Assembly (NCBI GenBank): GCA_934899185.1
Contig: CAKXYI010000004.1
Location: 85,185-149,184, forward strand
Reading direction: 5' to 3'
Source of the DNA: an uncultured Lachnospiraceae bacterium
GTDB lineage: Bacteria; Bacillota; Clostridia; Lachnospirales; Lachnospiraceae
Length of the DNA stretch: 64,000 nt
Below the pieces are notes generated by a model. That model worked only from the letters and a program-made list of their open reading frames with translations, did not search any database and had not been told where the DNA came from. Shown here piece by piece: positions 17,400 to 28,900 of this stretch (the first letter of the stretch is position 1; each line of letters opens with the position of its first letter). The position numbers were made by a program, and so were the translations under genes.

Positions 17400-17433
17400 G
17401 AATAAGGATGATTTGGACAGGGGGTGAAACCAA

Positions 17434-18051
17434 ATGAAGCAGTATTCATATTATGATGCATATCACAGACAGAGGAAATTCCCGATGACGATCCACCTGC
17501 ATCGCTGGAGGAGCAAGAGAGGGGTATTTCTTTTGTCTTTTTTTATTGCCTTGATCTTGGCGCGCTTTTTCTTGTGGGAGGAGATCGCGGAGGTGGCAGG
17601 CTGGAGCAGGATCTGTCTGGAACGGCTCGATGCCAATATCAGTGACAGCAGAAATTTTTTCTGGTATGTGGTCATACGAAGAAGCGAACTCCTTTTGCTC
17701 TTGACCCTATGTGGGCTGACGAGGATGCGAAAAGCCTTATATTATATTGCCAGTGGATTGGGCGGCATCTGGCTTGGAATTTTCCTCATGTCTTTTCTAA
17801 AGATCTACGGTTGGAAAGGTCTGGTACTGGGAGCAGCAGCCTTATTCCCACAATGGATCGTCTATGGCATGCTCTTTGCTTATTTGTATTGGCTTTTTAT
17901 TCGGCGTAAAGAATTGGAGAGCAGGGAAAGCCTGCCAAAATATCTTTTATATGTGCTGGGACTTTTCGGGATGATGGCAAGTGGCATTTATTTGGAGTGT
18001 TTTGTCAACCCGCTTTTGATCGTGTTCGTTAAAAATCTTTTTGTATTGTAA
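17434..18051 (+). CDS. spoIIM: Stage II sporulation protein M
   Basis: The 205-residue membrane protein has five hydrophobic segments (about 30-47, 88-105, 112-135, 145-165, 173-200) and the SpoIIM/DUF95 ending GMMASGIYLECFVNPLLI. SpoIIM scaffolds the SpoIID-SpoIIP peptidoglycan-degrading complex during engulfment. The ATG has GGGGGTGA upstream. Its position after nudF agrees with the Bacillus arrangement. A weak hairpin follows but has no convincing T run. Confidence 0.87.
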   Translation: MKQYSYYDAYHRQRKFPMTIHLHRWRSKRGVFLLSFFIALILARFFLWEEIAEVAGWSRICLERLDANISDSRNFFWYVVIRRSELLLLLTLCGLTRMRKALYYIASGLGGIWLGIFLMSFLKIYGWKGLVLGAAALFPQWIVYGMLFAYLYWLFIRRKELESRESLPKYLLYVLGLFGMMASGIYLECFVNPLLIVFVKNLFVL

Positions 18052-18215
18052 AAAGATGCCCGGTAAATACCGGAAAAGTGTTTTTCTACGCGTACATATG
18101 TACCTGTATAGCATACAAATAGTATGCATAGATGTGAAAATAATAAATAAAGGCAGACAATTATGCAAATACAATAAAATAGTCGAATAATCAGACAATA
18201 TAGAAGAAAAAGTTG

Positions 18216-18244
18216 TTTACAAACGGGAAAAGCAGGAGTATATT
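18216..18244 (+). promoter_or_regulatory. Sigma-A promoter of gltB
   Basis: TTTACA and TATATT with a 17-base spacer, about 57 bases before the gltB start. Confidence 0.6.
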
Positions 18245-18300
18245 AGTTAGCGACAGATGAATTTTCGGGAAGGAAAAGATATACAGAGAGGATGGATACG

Positions 18301-21300
18301 ATGGAGAATAAGAATCAGAAGACGGGCTTATATCGACAGGAATTTGAACATGATAACTGCGGTATCGGTGCCGTTGTCAGTATGAAAGGGATCAAGACAC
18401 ATCAGACAGTGTCAGATGCTTTGAAGATCGTAGAGAATCTGGAACACAGAGCCGGCAAGGACGCTGAGGGGAAGACAGGCGACGGTGTTGGTATTATGTT
18501 GCAGGTATCACATAAGTTCTTTAGTAAGATCGCGGGTAATCTTGGCATAGATCTGGGAGGGGAGAGAACCTATGGTGTAGGTATGTTCTTTTTCCCGCAG
18601 GATGAGTTGAAACGCAATCAGGCAAAGAAGATGTTTGAGATCATTGTGGAAAAGGAAGGCATGGAATTCTTGGGTTGGAGAGATGTACCGACCAATCCAA
18701 AGGTTCTTGGAAAGAAAGCAATCGATTGTATGCCTTATATTATGCAGGGATTTGTGAAAAAGCCGACAGATGTCAAGGCAGGACTGGATTTTGACCGCAA
18801 GTTGTATGTGGCAAGACGTGTGTTTGAGCAGACCTGTGAGAATACCTATGTGGTTTCACTTTCCAGCCGTACGATCGTATATAAGGGTATGTTTCTGGTA
18901 GGACAGTTGCGCACATTCTTTACCGATCTGCATGATGAAGATTACGAGTCTGCGATCGCTATCGTACATTCCCGTTTCTCCACCAACACCAATCCAAGTT
19001 GGGAGAGAGCACATCCGAATCGTTTTATCGTACATAATGGAGAGATCAATACGATCAAGGGAAATGCAGACCGTATGCTCTCTCGAGAGGAGACCATGTA
19101 TTCTGAGTTCTTAGAGACAGAACTTTCTAAGATTACACCGGTTGTCAACACTTCCGGTTCTGACTCAGCAATGCTTGACAATACCTTGGAATTTTTGGTC
19201 ATGAACGGACTGCCATTGCCGCTTGCCGTCATGATGACCATACCGGAGCCGTGGATCAACAACCAGGCGATGAATCAGGAACGCAAGGATTTTTATCAGT
19301 ATTATGCAACTATGATGGAACCTTGGGACGGACCGGCATCCATTCTTTTCTCAGATGGAGATATCATGGGAGCAGTTCTGGATCGAAACGGTCTGCGCCC
19401 ATCCAGATATTATGTGACCAAGGACGACTATCTGATCCTTTCCTCCGAGGTTGGTGTACTGCCGATCGATGAGAGCAGGATCTTATCCAAAGACCGTTTA
19501 AAGCCGGGCAAGATGCTTTTGGTAGATACGGTTGCCGGACGTCTGATCGATGATGATGAATTAAAGACCGCTTATGCGACCAAGCAGCCTTATGGTGAGT
19601 GGTTGGACAAGAATCTGGTACATTTGCATGATCTGAAGATACCGAATAAACGTGTACCGAACCACACTAAGGAAGAACGTGCCAAGTTGCAGAAAGCCTT
19701 TGGCTATTCTTACGAGGACTTAAAGACTTCCATCCTGCCAATGGCACTCAATGGGGCAGAGGGCATCGGTGCCATGGGTATCGATACACCGCTGGCAGTC
19801 TTGTCTAACCAGCATCAGCCGCTCTTTAACTATTTCAAGCAGTTGTTTGCACAGGTAACCAATCCGCCGATCGACTCCATCCGTGAGAAGGTCGTGACAT
19901 CTACGACCATTTATCTGGGTGAGAGTGGCAATGTCTTAGAGGAAAAAGAAGAAAACTGTAAGATGCTTCGGATCAACAATCCGATCCTGACCAATACAGA
20001 CCTGCTAAAGATCAAGAATATGGATGTGGAGGGATTTAAGGTTGAGACTATCCCGATCATTTATTATAAGAATACATCTTTGGAAAAAGCCATCGATCAC
20101 CTTTATGTGGAGGCGGATCGTGCGCACAGAGAGGGCGCTAATATCATCATTCTGTCCGACCGTGGCGTGGATGAAAACCATGTAGCCATCCCATCCCTGC
20201 TTGCAGTTTCTGCCTTGCAGCAGTATCTGGTACAGACCAAAAAGAGGACGAGCCTTTCTGTGATCCTGGAGAGTGGAGAACCGCGCGAGGTGCACCATTT
20301 TGCAACCCTTTTGGGCTATGGCGCATCTGCCATTAATCCATATCTGGCACAGGAAAGTATCCAAGAACTGATCGATCTTAACATGCTTGATAAAGATTAC
20401 TATGCAGCGGTGGATTCTTATAATGAAGCCGTTATCAGCGGCATTATCAAGATCGCATCCAAGATGGGCATTTCTACCGTCCAGTCTTATCAGGGTGCCA
20501 AGATCTTTGAGGCCATTGGTATCAATGAGGATGTGGTAAATCGTTACTTTAAAGGAACGGTCAGCCGTATCGGCGGTATCGGTATCGAGGATATCCAAAA
20601 GGATGTAGAAATGCTGCATTCACAGGCATTTGATCCTTTGGATCTGCATACGGATAATACCTTGGACAGCAAGGGCGCACACAAGATGCGCAGTGGCAAG
20701 GAAGAACATCTATATAACCCACAGACCATTCACTTGCTACAGCTTTCTACCAGAACCGGCGACTATGATACCTTCAAGGAATACACCTCACTTGTCAACA
20801 AAGAGGACGATACCATTATGAATCTACGCGGACTTTTGGATTTCAAATATCCGAAAAAGGCTATCAGCATTGATGAAGTCGAATCCGTAGATGAGATCGT
20901 CAAGCGATTTAAGACAGGTGCTATGTCCTATGGATCTATCTCCAAGGAAGCGCATGAGACTATGGCAATTGCCATGAATATGTTGCATGGAAAATCCAAT
21001 TCCGGTGAAGGTGGTGAGGAAGAAGAAAGACTTACCATCGGCAAGGATGGAAAGAACCGTTGCTCTGCCATCAAGCAGGTGGCATCCGGTCGATTTGGTG
21101 TTACCAGCCGTTATTTAGTAAGTGCCAAGGAGATCCAGATCAAGATGGCACAGGGAGCAAAGCCGGGCGAAGGAGGACATTTGCCGGGCAAGAAAGTTTA
21201 CCCTTGGATCGCCAAGACAAGACTTTCTACACCGGGCGTATCCTTGATCTCACCGCCACCACATCATGATATTTATTCGATCGAAGACCTGGCACAGTTG

Positions 21301-22842
21301 ATCTACGATCTGAAAAATGCAAATAAAAACGCCAGAATTTCTGTGAAACTGGTTTCAGAGGCGGGCGTCGGAACAGTTGCTTCCGGTGTAGCCAAGGCAG
21401 GAGCACAGGTTATTTTGATCTCCGGTTATGATGGAGGTACCGGTGCTGCACCGAGAAGTTCCATCCACAATGCCGGACTTCCATGGGAACTTGGACTTGC
21501 AGAAGCACACCAGACACTGACTATGAATGGGCTGCGCAACAAGGTTGTCATTGAGACAGACGGTAAACTCATGAGTGGTCGTGATGTTGCGATCGCTGCC
21601 ATGCTTGGTGCCGAGGAATACGGCTTTGCGACAGCACCGTTGGTTACCATGGGATGTGTGATGATGCGTGTCTGCAATCTGGATACCTGTCCGGTCGGTA
21701 TTGCGACTCAGAATCCGGAACTGCGCAAGCGTTTTACCGGAAAACCGGAATATGTTGTCAACTTTATGCGCTTTATTGCACAGGAACTGCGTGAATACAT
21801 GGCAAAACTTGGCGTGCGCAGCGTAGATGAACTGGTAGGCCGTACGGATCTTTTGGAAGTAAAGGAGAGTGCAAAACAGGGCAGATATGCAAAGATCGAT
21901 CTTTCTGCGATTCTGGACAACCCATATGCCAAGGATGCAGGCAAGATCTGTTACAACAAGAAAAATGTATTTGACTTCCAGTTGGAAAAGACGGTAGATG
22001 AAAAGATCCTTTTGAAACAGTTTAAGGACGCTTTGGAAAGCGGAAGCAAAAAGGGCGTACAGATCGATGTGACCAATACCGACCGTTCCGTAGGTACCCT
22101 TTTTGGTGCGGAGATCACCAGACGTTTTGGCGAATCTTTGCCGGAAGATACCTTTACGGTACAGTGTAACGGTGCCGGTGGACAGAGTTTTGGTGCCTTT
22201 ATTCCGAAGGGGCTGACGCTTGAACTTGTCGGCGACAGCAATGATTACTTTGGTAAGGGACTCTCCGGCGGAAAGTTAGTTGTTTATCCGCCAACAGGTG
22301 TAACTTATAAAGAAGATGAAAATATCATTATCGGTAATGTGGCACTTTACGGTGCGACCAGCGGTAAAGCCTTTATCAATGGTGTAGCCGGAGAGCGTTT
22401 CTGTGTTAGAAACTCCGGTGCGACTGCGGTTGTAGAGGGCTGTGGCGATCACGGTTGTGAATATATGACCGGCGGACGTGTTGTAGTCTTAGGACAGACC
22501 GGAAAGAACTTTGCAGCCGGTATGAGCGGCGGAATCGCTTATGTACTGGATGAAGATGCATCCCTTTACCGAAAACTCAATAAGACCATGGTATCTTTGG
22601 AACCGGTGACAGATAAGTATGATGTCTTGGAATTAAAGGAGATCATTACGGAACACGTTGCTTACACCAATTCCAAGAAGGGCAAGGAGATATTTGATAA
22701 CTTTAGCGAGTATCTGCCGAAATTTAAAAAGATCGTGCCTCACGACTACAAGAAGATGATGATGACCATTGTCCAGATGGAAGAAAAGGGACTCAGCAGT
22801 GAGCAGGCGCAGATCGAGGCGTTCAACGCTTTGACAAAGTAA
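18301..22842 (+). CDS. gltB: Glutamate synthase, large subunit
   Basis: The 1513-residue enzyme makes two glutamates from glutamine and 2-oxoglutarate. Domains in order: class II glutamine amidotransferase with the nucleophile Cys in DNCGIGAVV near the N-terminus, a central domain, the FMN/2-oxoglutarate synthase domain (GMSYGSISKEAHETMA, GAKPGEGGHLPGKKV), a 3Fe-4S cysteine cluster (CVMMRVCNLDTCPVG), and the C-terminal beta-helix GXGXG domain (about 1240-1440). The short propeptide before the catalytic Cys must be removed. The ATG at 18301 is preferred to 18292 because GAGAGG lies about nine bases before it and touches the first one. gltD follows 16 bases downstream. Confidence 0.97.
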   Translation: MENKNQKTGLYRQEFEHDNCGIGAVVSMKGIKTHQTVSDALKIVENLEHRAGKDAEGKTGDGVGIMLQVSHKFFSKIAGNLGIDLGGERTYGVGMFFFPQDELKRNQAKKMFEIIVEKEGMEFLGWRDVPTNPKVLGKKAIDCMPYIMQGFVKKPTDVKAGLDFDRKLYVARRVFEQTCENTYVVSLSSRTIVYKGMFLVGQLRTFFTDLHDEDYESAIAIVHSRFSTNTNPSWERAHPNRFIVHNGEINTIKGNADRMLSREETMYSEFLETELSKITPVVNTSGSDSAMLDNTLEFLVMNGLPLPLAVMMTIPEPWINNQAMNQERKDFYQYYATMMEPWDGPASILFSDGDIMGAVLDRNGLRPSRYYVTKDDYLILSSEVGVLPIDESRILSKDRLKPGKMLLVDTVAGRLIDDDELKTAYATKQPYGEWLDKNLVHLHDLKIPNKRVPNHTKEERAKLQKAFGYSYEDLKTSILPMALNGAEGIGAMGIDTPLAVLSNQHQPLFNYFKQLFAQVTNPPIDSIREKVVTSTTIYLGESGNVLEEKEENCKMLRINNPILTNTDLLKIKNMDVEGFKVETIPIIYYKNTSLEKAIDHLYVEADRAHREGANIIILSDRGVDENHVAIPSLLAVSALQQYLVQTKKRTSLSVILESGEPREVHHFATLLGYGASAINPYLAQESIQELIDLNMLDKDYYAAVDSYNEAVISGIIKIASKMGISTVQSYQGAKIFEAIGINEDVVNRYFKGTVSRIGGIGIEDIQKDVEMLHSQAFDPLDLHTDNTLDSKGAHKMRSGKEEHLYNPQTIHLLQLSTRTGDYDTFKEYTSLVNKEDDTIMNLRGLLDFKYPKKAISIDEVESVDEIVKRFKTGAMSYGSISKEAHETMAIAMNMLHGKSNSGEGGEEEERLTIGKDGKNRCSAIKQVASGRFGVTSRYLVSAKEIQIKMAQGAKPGEGGHLPGKKVYPWIAKTRLSTPGVSLISPPPHHDIYSIEDLAQLIYDLKNANKNARISVKLVSEAGVGTVASGVAKAGAQVILISGYDGGTGAAPRSSIHNAGLPWELGLAEAHQTLTMNGLRNKVVIETDGKLMSGRDVAIAAMLGAEEYGFATAPLVTMGCVMMRVCNLDTCPVGIATQNPELRKRFTGKPEYVVNFMRFIAQELREYMAKLGVRSVDELVGRTDLLEVKESAKQGRYAKIDLSAILDNPYAKDAGKICYNKKNVFDFQLEKTVDEKILLKQFKDALESGSKKGVQIDVTNTDRSVGTLFGAEITRRFGESLPEDTFTVQCNGAGGQSFGAFIPKGLTLELVGDSNDYFGKGLSGGKLVVYPPTGVTYKEDENIIIGNVALYGATSGKAFINGVAGERFCVRNSGATAVVEGCGDHGCEYMTGGRVVVLGQTGKNFAAGMSGGIAYVLDEDASLYRKLNKTMVSLEPVTDKYDVLELKEIITEHVAYTNSKKGKEIFDNFSEYLPKFKKIVPHDYKKMMMTIVQMEEKGLSSEQAQIEAFNALTK

Positions 22843-22858
22843 GAGAAAGGAGATACCA

Positions 22859-24343
22859 ATGGGAAAAGCAACAGGATTTTTAGAATATGAGCGTCAGGAG
22901 TCACAGGCGATCGACGCAAAGGAGAGAATCAAGAATTTTAACGAATTTCATATTCCACTTTCGACAGAAGAACAGCAGAGACAGGGATCACGTTGTATGG
23001 ACTGCGGTGTTCCTTTCTGCCAGTCAGGTATGACGATCAAGGGGATGACATCAGGTTGTCCTCTCAACAACCTGATACCGGAGTGGAACGATCTGGTCTA
23101 TCACGGAAACTGGGAGCAGGCATACCTGCGTTTGCACAAGACCAGCAATTTCCCGGAATTTACCTGCCGTGTATGCCCGGGACTTTGTGAAAAGGCATGT
23201 ACCTGCGGGCTGAACGGAGATCCGGTTACGACCAAGGAAAATGAGCGTGCTATCATTGAATATGCCTATGCACATGGTCTGGCAGACGCAAAGCCGCCGG
23301 TCAATCGTTCCGGCAAAAAGATCGCGGTCATCGGTTCCGGTCCTTCCGGACTTGCCGCAGCAGACCAACTCAATTCCAGAGGACATGCCGTGACGGTCTA
23401 TGAGCGAAATGACCGCGTGGGTGGTCTGCTTCGTTACGGTATTCCGAATATGAAACTGGAAAAGCAGATCATTGACCGCAAGATCGCTGTTATGGAAGAA
23501 GAGGGCATTACCTTTAAGACTAATGTGGATGTGGGCAAAGACATCAAGCCAAAGGAACTCTTGGCTGAATATGATGCTGTTATCCTAGCATGCGGGGCAT
23601 CTAATCCAAGAGACATCCAGGCACCGGGCAGAGAGGCCAAAGGTATCTATTTTGCGGTAGATTTTTTGACTTCCACGACCAAGAGCCTGTGGGACAATGG
23701 CTTAAAAGAAGGAACTTTTATCTCTGCAAAGGATAAAGATGTGATCGTGATCGGTGGCGGTGATACCGGTAATGACTGTGTGGGTACCTGCATACGTCAT
23801 GGCTGCAAATCCATCACACAACTGGAAATGATGCCGAAGGCACCGGATGAGAGACGGGAGAGCAATCCTTGGCCACAATGGCCGCTGGTCTGCAAGACAG
23901 ATTATGGTCAGGAAGAGGCGATTGCAGTCTTTGGACATGATCCTCGTATTTATACAACGACGGTCAAGGAATTCAAGAAAGACCGCAGCGGCAACCTAAA
24001 GAGCGTCATCCTTGTCAGTTTGGAATCCAAGACGGACGAAAAGACCGGCAGACGCATGATGGTTCCGGTGGAAGGTACAGAAAAAGAAGTACCATGTCAA
24101 CTGGTGCTGATTGCCGCAGGATTTTTGGGAAGCCAGCCTTATGTGACGGATGCCTTTAAGGTGAAAGTGGATGGCAGGACCAATGTCGCTACGGAGGCAG
24201 GAAAGTTTGCCACTTCGGTAGACAAGATCTTTACTGCGGGCGATATGCATACCGGTCAGTCGCTGGTTGTGAAGGCAATCCGACAGGGACGTGATTGTGC
24301 AAGGGAAGTGGACGAATATCTGATGGGATATTCTAATTTATAA
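22859..24343 (+). CDS. gltD: Glutamate synthase, small subunit
   Basis: The 494-residue partner of GltB feeds electrons from NADPH. The N-terminal ferredoxin-like region has cysteines for two 4Fe-4S clusters (CMDCGVPFCQ, CPLNNLIPEWN, CRVCPGLCEKACTCG). Two Rossmann folds follow: an FAD site (GSGPSGLAAADQL at about 158) and an NADPH site (IGGGDTGNDCVGT at about 297). Ribosome site AAAGGAG. Length and architecture match bacterial GltD; the related NfnB/DPD proteins are excluded by the paired GltB. Confidence 0.97.
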   Translation: MGKATGFLEYERQESQAIDAKERIKNFNEFHIPLSTEEQQRQGSRCMDCGVPFCQSGMTIKGMTSGCPLNNLIPEWNDLVYHGNWEQAYLRLHKTSNFPEFTCRVCPGLCEKACTCGLNGDPVTTKENERAIIEYAYAHGLADAKPPVNRSGKKIAVIGSGPSGLAAADQLNSRGHAVTVYERNDRVGGLLRYGIPNMKLEKQIIDRKIAVMEEEGITFKTNVDVGKDIKPKELLAEYDAVILACGASNPRDIQAPGREAKGIYFAVDFLTSTTKSLWDNGLKEGTFISAKDKDVIVIGGGDTGNDCVGTCIRHGCKSITQLEMMPKAPDERRESNPWPQWPLVCKTDYGQEEAIAVFGHDPRIYTTTVKEFKKDRSGNLKSVILVSLESKTDEKTGRRMMVPVEGTEKEVPCQLVLIAAGFLGSQPYVTDAFKVKVDGRTNVATEAGKFATSVDKIFTAGDMHTGQSLVVKAIRQGRDCAREVDEYLMGYSNL

Positions 24344-24362
24344 TTTAGGTTTAAGAAAAGAC

Positions 24363-24409
24363 ACCGATGGAGCAGAGTCAGAATACGACTTTGTGCCATC
24401 GGTTTCTTT
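24363..24409 (+). terminator. Rho-independent terminator after gltD
   Basis: An 8-bp outer stem (ACCGATGG/CCATCGGT) with an inner 7-bp stem (CAGAGTC/GACTTTG, one wobble), followed by TTTCTTTG. Two small hairpins (24421-24433 and 24441-24457) follow in the same spacer with no clear role. Confidence 0.75.
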
Positions 24410-24495
24410 GTGTCTGGATGTGCACCTCGTGCATGGTAAAAAGCCCACCTGTGGCTTAATTTATAAAAATTTAAGAATTGATCTTCTGTCCTTTC

Positions 24496-24525
24496 TTGTA
24501 AAAGATGGTCGCTATGCCTTAAAAT
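24496..24525 (+). promoter_or_regulatory. Possible promoter of the RND efflux operon
   Basis: TTGTAA, 18 bases, TAAAAT, 29 bases before the adaptor gene. No copy of the TetR palindrome found at 29013 and 29668 lies here. Confidence 0.35.
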
Positions 24526-24554
24526 TAAAGTAAGAAAATGGCAGGAGATTTATT

Positions 24555-25937
24555 ATGGAAAAAGGGAAAAAGATATTAAAAAATAAGAAGGTCTGGGTGT
24601 TTTTGCTTTTGGTAGTTTTGGCGGTGGCAATCGGTTTTATCGTAGTTATCCGCAAGCAGAAGCAAAAGGAAGAACAGGTGGCGGAAAAGGTTTATCAGGT
24701 CAAGGTCATGGAGGCGGGCGAGACCGGCACTGATGTATGTCTTTCCTATACGGGAATTGTCCAGCCGGCAGAAACCATCCGGTGTACCTTTGAAACAGTA
24801 GGAACGATCGAGAGCGTCAATGTCGAAAAAGGGCAGGAGGTCGCAGAGGGACAGATCCTTTGTACCATGGATGCCGGGGATGCAGAGGATCAGTTGGATA
24901 GCACCAATCGGACTTTGGAATATGCGGACAAGACAAGAAGGAATGCGCAGGAATCTTATGAGAATGCACAGGAGGACTATGCGACAGCCTGTGGTACAAA
25001 ACGTGAATCGGAAAATTTAAACGATGCCATAGCAAGAAGGGATGAGCAACAGAAAAAGGTGGATGCCCTCAAGAGCAAGTTGGATGGCATGTCGCAGTAT
25101 AAACCGGGCAACGGCAGCCTTGGCAATATGCCGGAGACCAATACCGAGTATTATTCTACCAAGTTGGAACTGGATTCTGCGCAAAGCACCTTGGAAGTCT
25201 ATCAGCGAAATGTAGACAGTGCTCAGGAAGCCTATGATAAAAAGGCAAAAGAAGGGGCAGATTCCGATGAGGCAAAAGCCCAGAAAGAACGATTGGACTC
25301 TGCGCGAGATGCCTTGGATAATGCCAACGAAGCCTATGATAATGCTGCAGACAATGTGGAAAAGGCACAGAGTGCAGTAGATAAATGCACTCTGAAAGCA
25401 CCAAAGGCGGGATATGTGGTCAATGTTTCTGCGACAGAGGGCAGTGTTTCAACACCGATCATGCCGGCGGTTGTTTTGGCAACGCATGATGTTGTGATCA
25501 ATTTCGGTGTGTCACAGACAGATATTACATCCCTTTCTGCCGGTATGACCGCACAGATCCAGATTGGAGACAAGACGTTTTCTGGAAACATTAAGAGCAT
25601 AGATGTGACCCCGGATGAGAATACTAGGACTTATGCGACGGATGTGACGGTAGATACCGCAGATCCGGATGTGTATTTAGGAGAACTTGCGACAGTCAAA
25701 ATCAATATTGGAGAGCGTACCGGTATCTGGCTGCCACTATCCGTTATTTTAAATGATGGCAACGATTACGTTTATGTCGTGGAAGATGGAAGAGCAAAAC
25801 GCGAGTATGTGACTGTGTTAGAAATAAGTGATGATCAGGTACTGGTGGAGGGCACCAAAGCCGGAGAAAAAATCATCTGTGAAGGCATGAAGCTGGTTCG
25901 TACAGGAAGTGCTGTGTCTTATGAAAAGCAGGACTAG
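24555..25937 (+). CDS. RND efflux periplasmic-adaptor-type subunit (HlyD/AcrA family)
   Basis: The 460-residue membrane-fusion protein has an N-terminal transmembrane helix (about 12-32), a first half-lipoyl segment (TFETVGTIESVNVEKGQEVAEGQILCTMD), a long coiled-coil hairpin (about 110-275, with DSAQ/DNAN heptads) and the second half-lipoyl segment (KCTLKAPKAGYVVNVSATEGS). Beta-barrel and membrane-proximal domains follow. It should be the extracytoplasmic adaptor of the RND transporter encoded 14 bases downstream. A monoderm has no outer-membrane channel, so the adaptor probably acts only outside the cytoplasmic membrane. AGGAG lies seven bases before the ATG. Confidence 0.88.
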   Translation: MEKGKKILKNKKVWVFLLLVVLAVAIGFIVVIRKQKQKEEQVAEKVYQVKVMEAGETGTDVCLSYTGIVQPAETIRCTFETVGTIESVNVEKGQEVAEGQILCTMDAGDAEDQLDSTNRTLEYADKTRRNAQESYENAQEDYATACGTKRESENLNDAIARRDEQQKKVDALKSKLDGMSQYKPGNGSLGNMPETNTEYYSTKLELDSAQSTLEVYQRNVDSAQEAYDKKAKEGADSDEAKAQKERLDSARDALDNANEAYDNAADNVEKAQSAVDKCTLKAPKAGYVVNVSATEGSVSTPIMPAVVLATHDVVINFGVSQTDITSLSAGMTAQIQIGDKTFSGNIKSIDVTPDENTRTYATDVTVDTADPDVYLGELATVKINIGERTGIWLPLSVILNDGNDYVYVVEDGRAKREYVTVLEISDDQVLVEGTKAGEKIICEGMKLVRTGSAVSYEKQD

Positions 25938-25951
25938 GAGGGCAGCATAGT

Positions 25952-28900
25952 ATGGATAAATTAACAAAAGGATTATTACATAATCGGACGATTGTTGTGT
26001 TCTTTCTGCTTATTATTGTACTCATTGGCGGCATCAGCTATTATCTTGTGCCAAAACAGGAAAATCCTGACACTTCGATAGCGGTCGCATTGGTGACAAC
26101 CATTTATCCGGGGGCATCACCGGAAGAAGTAGAAGAATATGTGACGGATAAGTTGGAAGATGAAATAGGCACATTAGAACATGTGGATTATACGACCAGT
26201 ATGAGCATGGAATCTGCAAGTGCTATTATTGTATATTATGATACAAGTGTAGCGATAGAAGATGTCGAGTCAAAGCTGCGTGAGTGCGTATCGGACGCAC
26301 AATCAGAATTGCCGGATATGTGCCAGACGTCTAATGTTAATACAAAATTGGTGGCAAACAACCAGTTTATCATCAGTCTATCCGGAGAAGCTTATTCCAC
26401 GGAAGAACTGGCATCTTATGCAAAGACCATCAAGGATGAATTGGAATCGGTCGATCATGTATCTTCGGTTTCGTTAGAAGGCGTTAGTAAGAAGCAGGTT
26501 GTCGTGGAAGCAGATATTCAAAAACTGCAGTCGTATCATGTTTCGATTGAGAATATTTTATCACTGATGCAGGCGCAAAATCTCAATATTCCGGCGGGCA
26601 GTATCGACTATGATTCCGGGACAGTGACCGTGACAAGTGATGGGCTTTTTACAAGCCTGTCTGACATTGAAAATACCGTGATTGGCGGTGCAGAGGATAG
26701 TCTGTCTTTTGTAAAACTAAAAGATGTTGCCAATGTCTATGTGGAAAATACAAGTGATAAATATTATGAACAGGATGGAAAATCCTGTATCTTGCTTGTC
26801 GGCACCTTTGACGAAGGCGTGAATGCCGTAAATGTCGGTAAAGATGTGCGCAGTGAAATCAACAAAATTAAGAAGCAATTGCCGGAGCATTTGGATTTTC
26901 ATGAAGTTATGTATGCACCGGAAGCCATCAGTGAAAATATCAATGGCTTTATCTGGAATTTGATCGAGAGTATCCTACTGATTATGGTTGTGGTATTGAT
27001 TGGTGTTGGAATTCGCAATGCACTTGTGATTAGTACAGCACTTCCGATTAGTATTTTGGTGACATTTACCGTCATGTATTTGCTCGGTATTGAATTTCAA
27101 TTTATCTCGATAGCGGCGCTGATTATCAGTCTGGGTATTTTAGTAGATAACGCGGTTGTAATCAGTGAGGCAATCCAGCAGCGCATGAATGCAGGGGAAG
27201 AAAAAGAAGCAGCGATTATTGGTGGTGTGAAAGAGACATGGCTGCCAGTTTTGACAAGTACACTGACGACGATTGTGACTTTTGGCATTATATATTTTGT
27301 ACCGGGAGCGATAGGAAAAGTGGCTGGTACCATTCCAACTGTTGTTATTACATCTCTGGTTGCTTCTTATATCATGGCTATGTGTGGTATCCCGGTACTT
27401 GCTTATTTCTTCTTTAAACCGGAAAAGGAAAAGAAGAACAAAAAGGAAAATATAATTTTTACATTTTTTGACCGTTTGCTAGGGGTGGGCATGCGCTATC
27501 CGAAGCGAACGCTCGTGGTGGCTTTTGCGACATTGGGATTGGCGGCTGTCCTCGTTACACAATTGGGTATGCAGTTTTTCCCATATTCGTCAAAACCGAT
27601 TTTATACCTTGATGTGCAAGGGGAAACGATGAATCTTGACGCGACAGCAAACACGATGGATGAAGTGGAACAGATTTTGGACGACAGTAATCTGGTTTCT
27701 CATTATACTTCTGCAGTGGGGGGAGGTCTTCCAAGCTTCTTTATCTCCGTGCCATCCTTAAGCGATGCAGATAATGCAGGACGTATTATGATGGAACTGG
27801 ATGAGGATGCGCTAAAAAAAGCTGGTAGTACAGAAAAGGCGGCAAAACAGTTGCAGCAGGAAATCAATGAGCGTGTTTCCGGAGCAACGATTGAGGTAAA
27901 ATGTCTGGAATATTCTATGCCGGCAGATGATAAAATCGTTTACACAGTTTCTGGTGATGATATGGAGGAAATCAATGCCTTAGCGACACAGATGGTAGAG
28001 GATTTGTCGACGATTGAAGGAACCACGAATGTGCGTGATACGTCAGTGAACGCCCAATACGAATATAAAGTGAACTTAGACAGTGAACGTCTGTCTGGGT
28101 ACGGACTTTTGAAATATGATATTGTAAAGCAGTTAAATACAAGTCTTATGGGCGCAACGGCATCGACCTATACCGGCTCGGAAGATGAAATGGATATTGT
28201 GGTTCGTGCCAAAGTGGATAGTCTGGAGGAATTAAAAAATCTCCCAATTTCAGGAAGCGTAAGTGAAACACACGTATTGCTTGGACAAGTGGCTGATATT
28301 ACGTTAGAGCCGACAGTTCCGCTGATTAACCACTATAATGGAAAACGTTATGTTAAAGTTCTTTCCGGTGTGCAGTCAGGCTATGTATCAGGCAATATTG
28401 AAGCACAGTTTGAAAAGAAGTATCTGGATCAGATGGATACGAGTGGCGTGACGATTGTAGAGCAGGGTGAGATGAGCAATATGTTGTCTTTGATTGTGGA
28501 TCTAATCAAGGCAGCGGGTGTGGCAATCTTGATTATTTATATCATTCTGTTGTTGCAGTTTAAAGATTTTGGAAAACCATTTAATATCCTGACATCGATT
28601 CCGCTATCCATGATCGGATGCTGTTTTGGTTTATGGATTTTAAATATGAATATCCAGGCAATGGCACTGCTTGGTATTGTGGCTCTTTTTGGAATCGTGG
28701 TAAACAATGGTATTCTTTTGATTGAAGTGATTGATGAAAAACGAAGAAATGGTGAGAGCGTCAGGGAAGCCTGCCGAAGTGCCGTGGCTGCCAGATTCCG
28801 CCCGATTATGATTTCGAGTGTGACGACCTGTATAGGTCTGGTTCCGCTGATTGTTTCAAAGGATCCAATGTCTGCGCCAATGGCGGTAACCTTGTTGTTT

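Noticed and set aside
18060..18083. Hairpin CCGGT/ACCGG after spoIIM as terminator
   Set aside because: Only 5 bp, and the T run starts seven bases after the stem; not convincing.
18052..18300. Possible riboswitch ahead of gltB
   Set aside because: No recognisable conserved aptamer core; only an A+T-rich leader and a promoter.
20005..20619. 204-codon minus-strand ORF inside gltB
   Set aside because: Shadow of the glutamate synthase frame with no recognisable domain.
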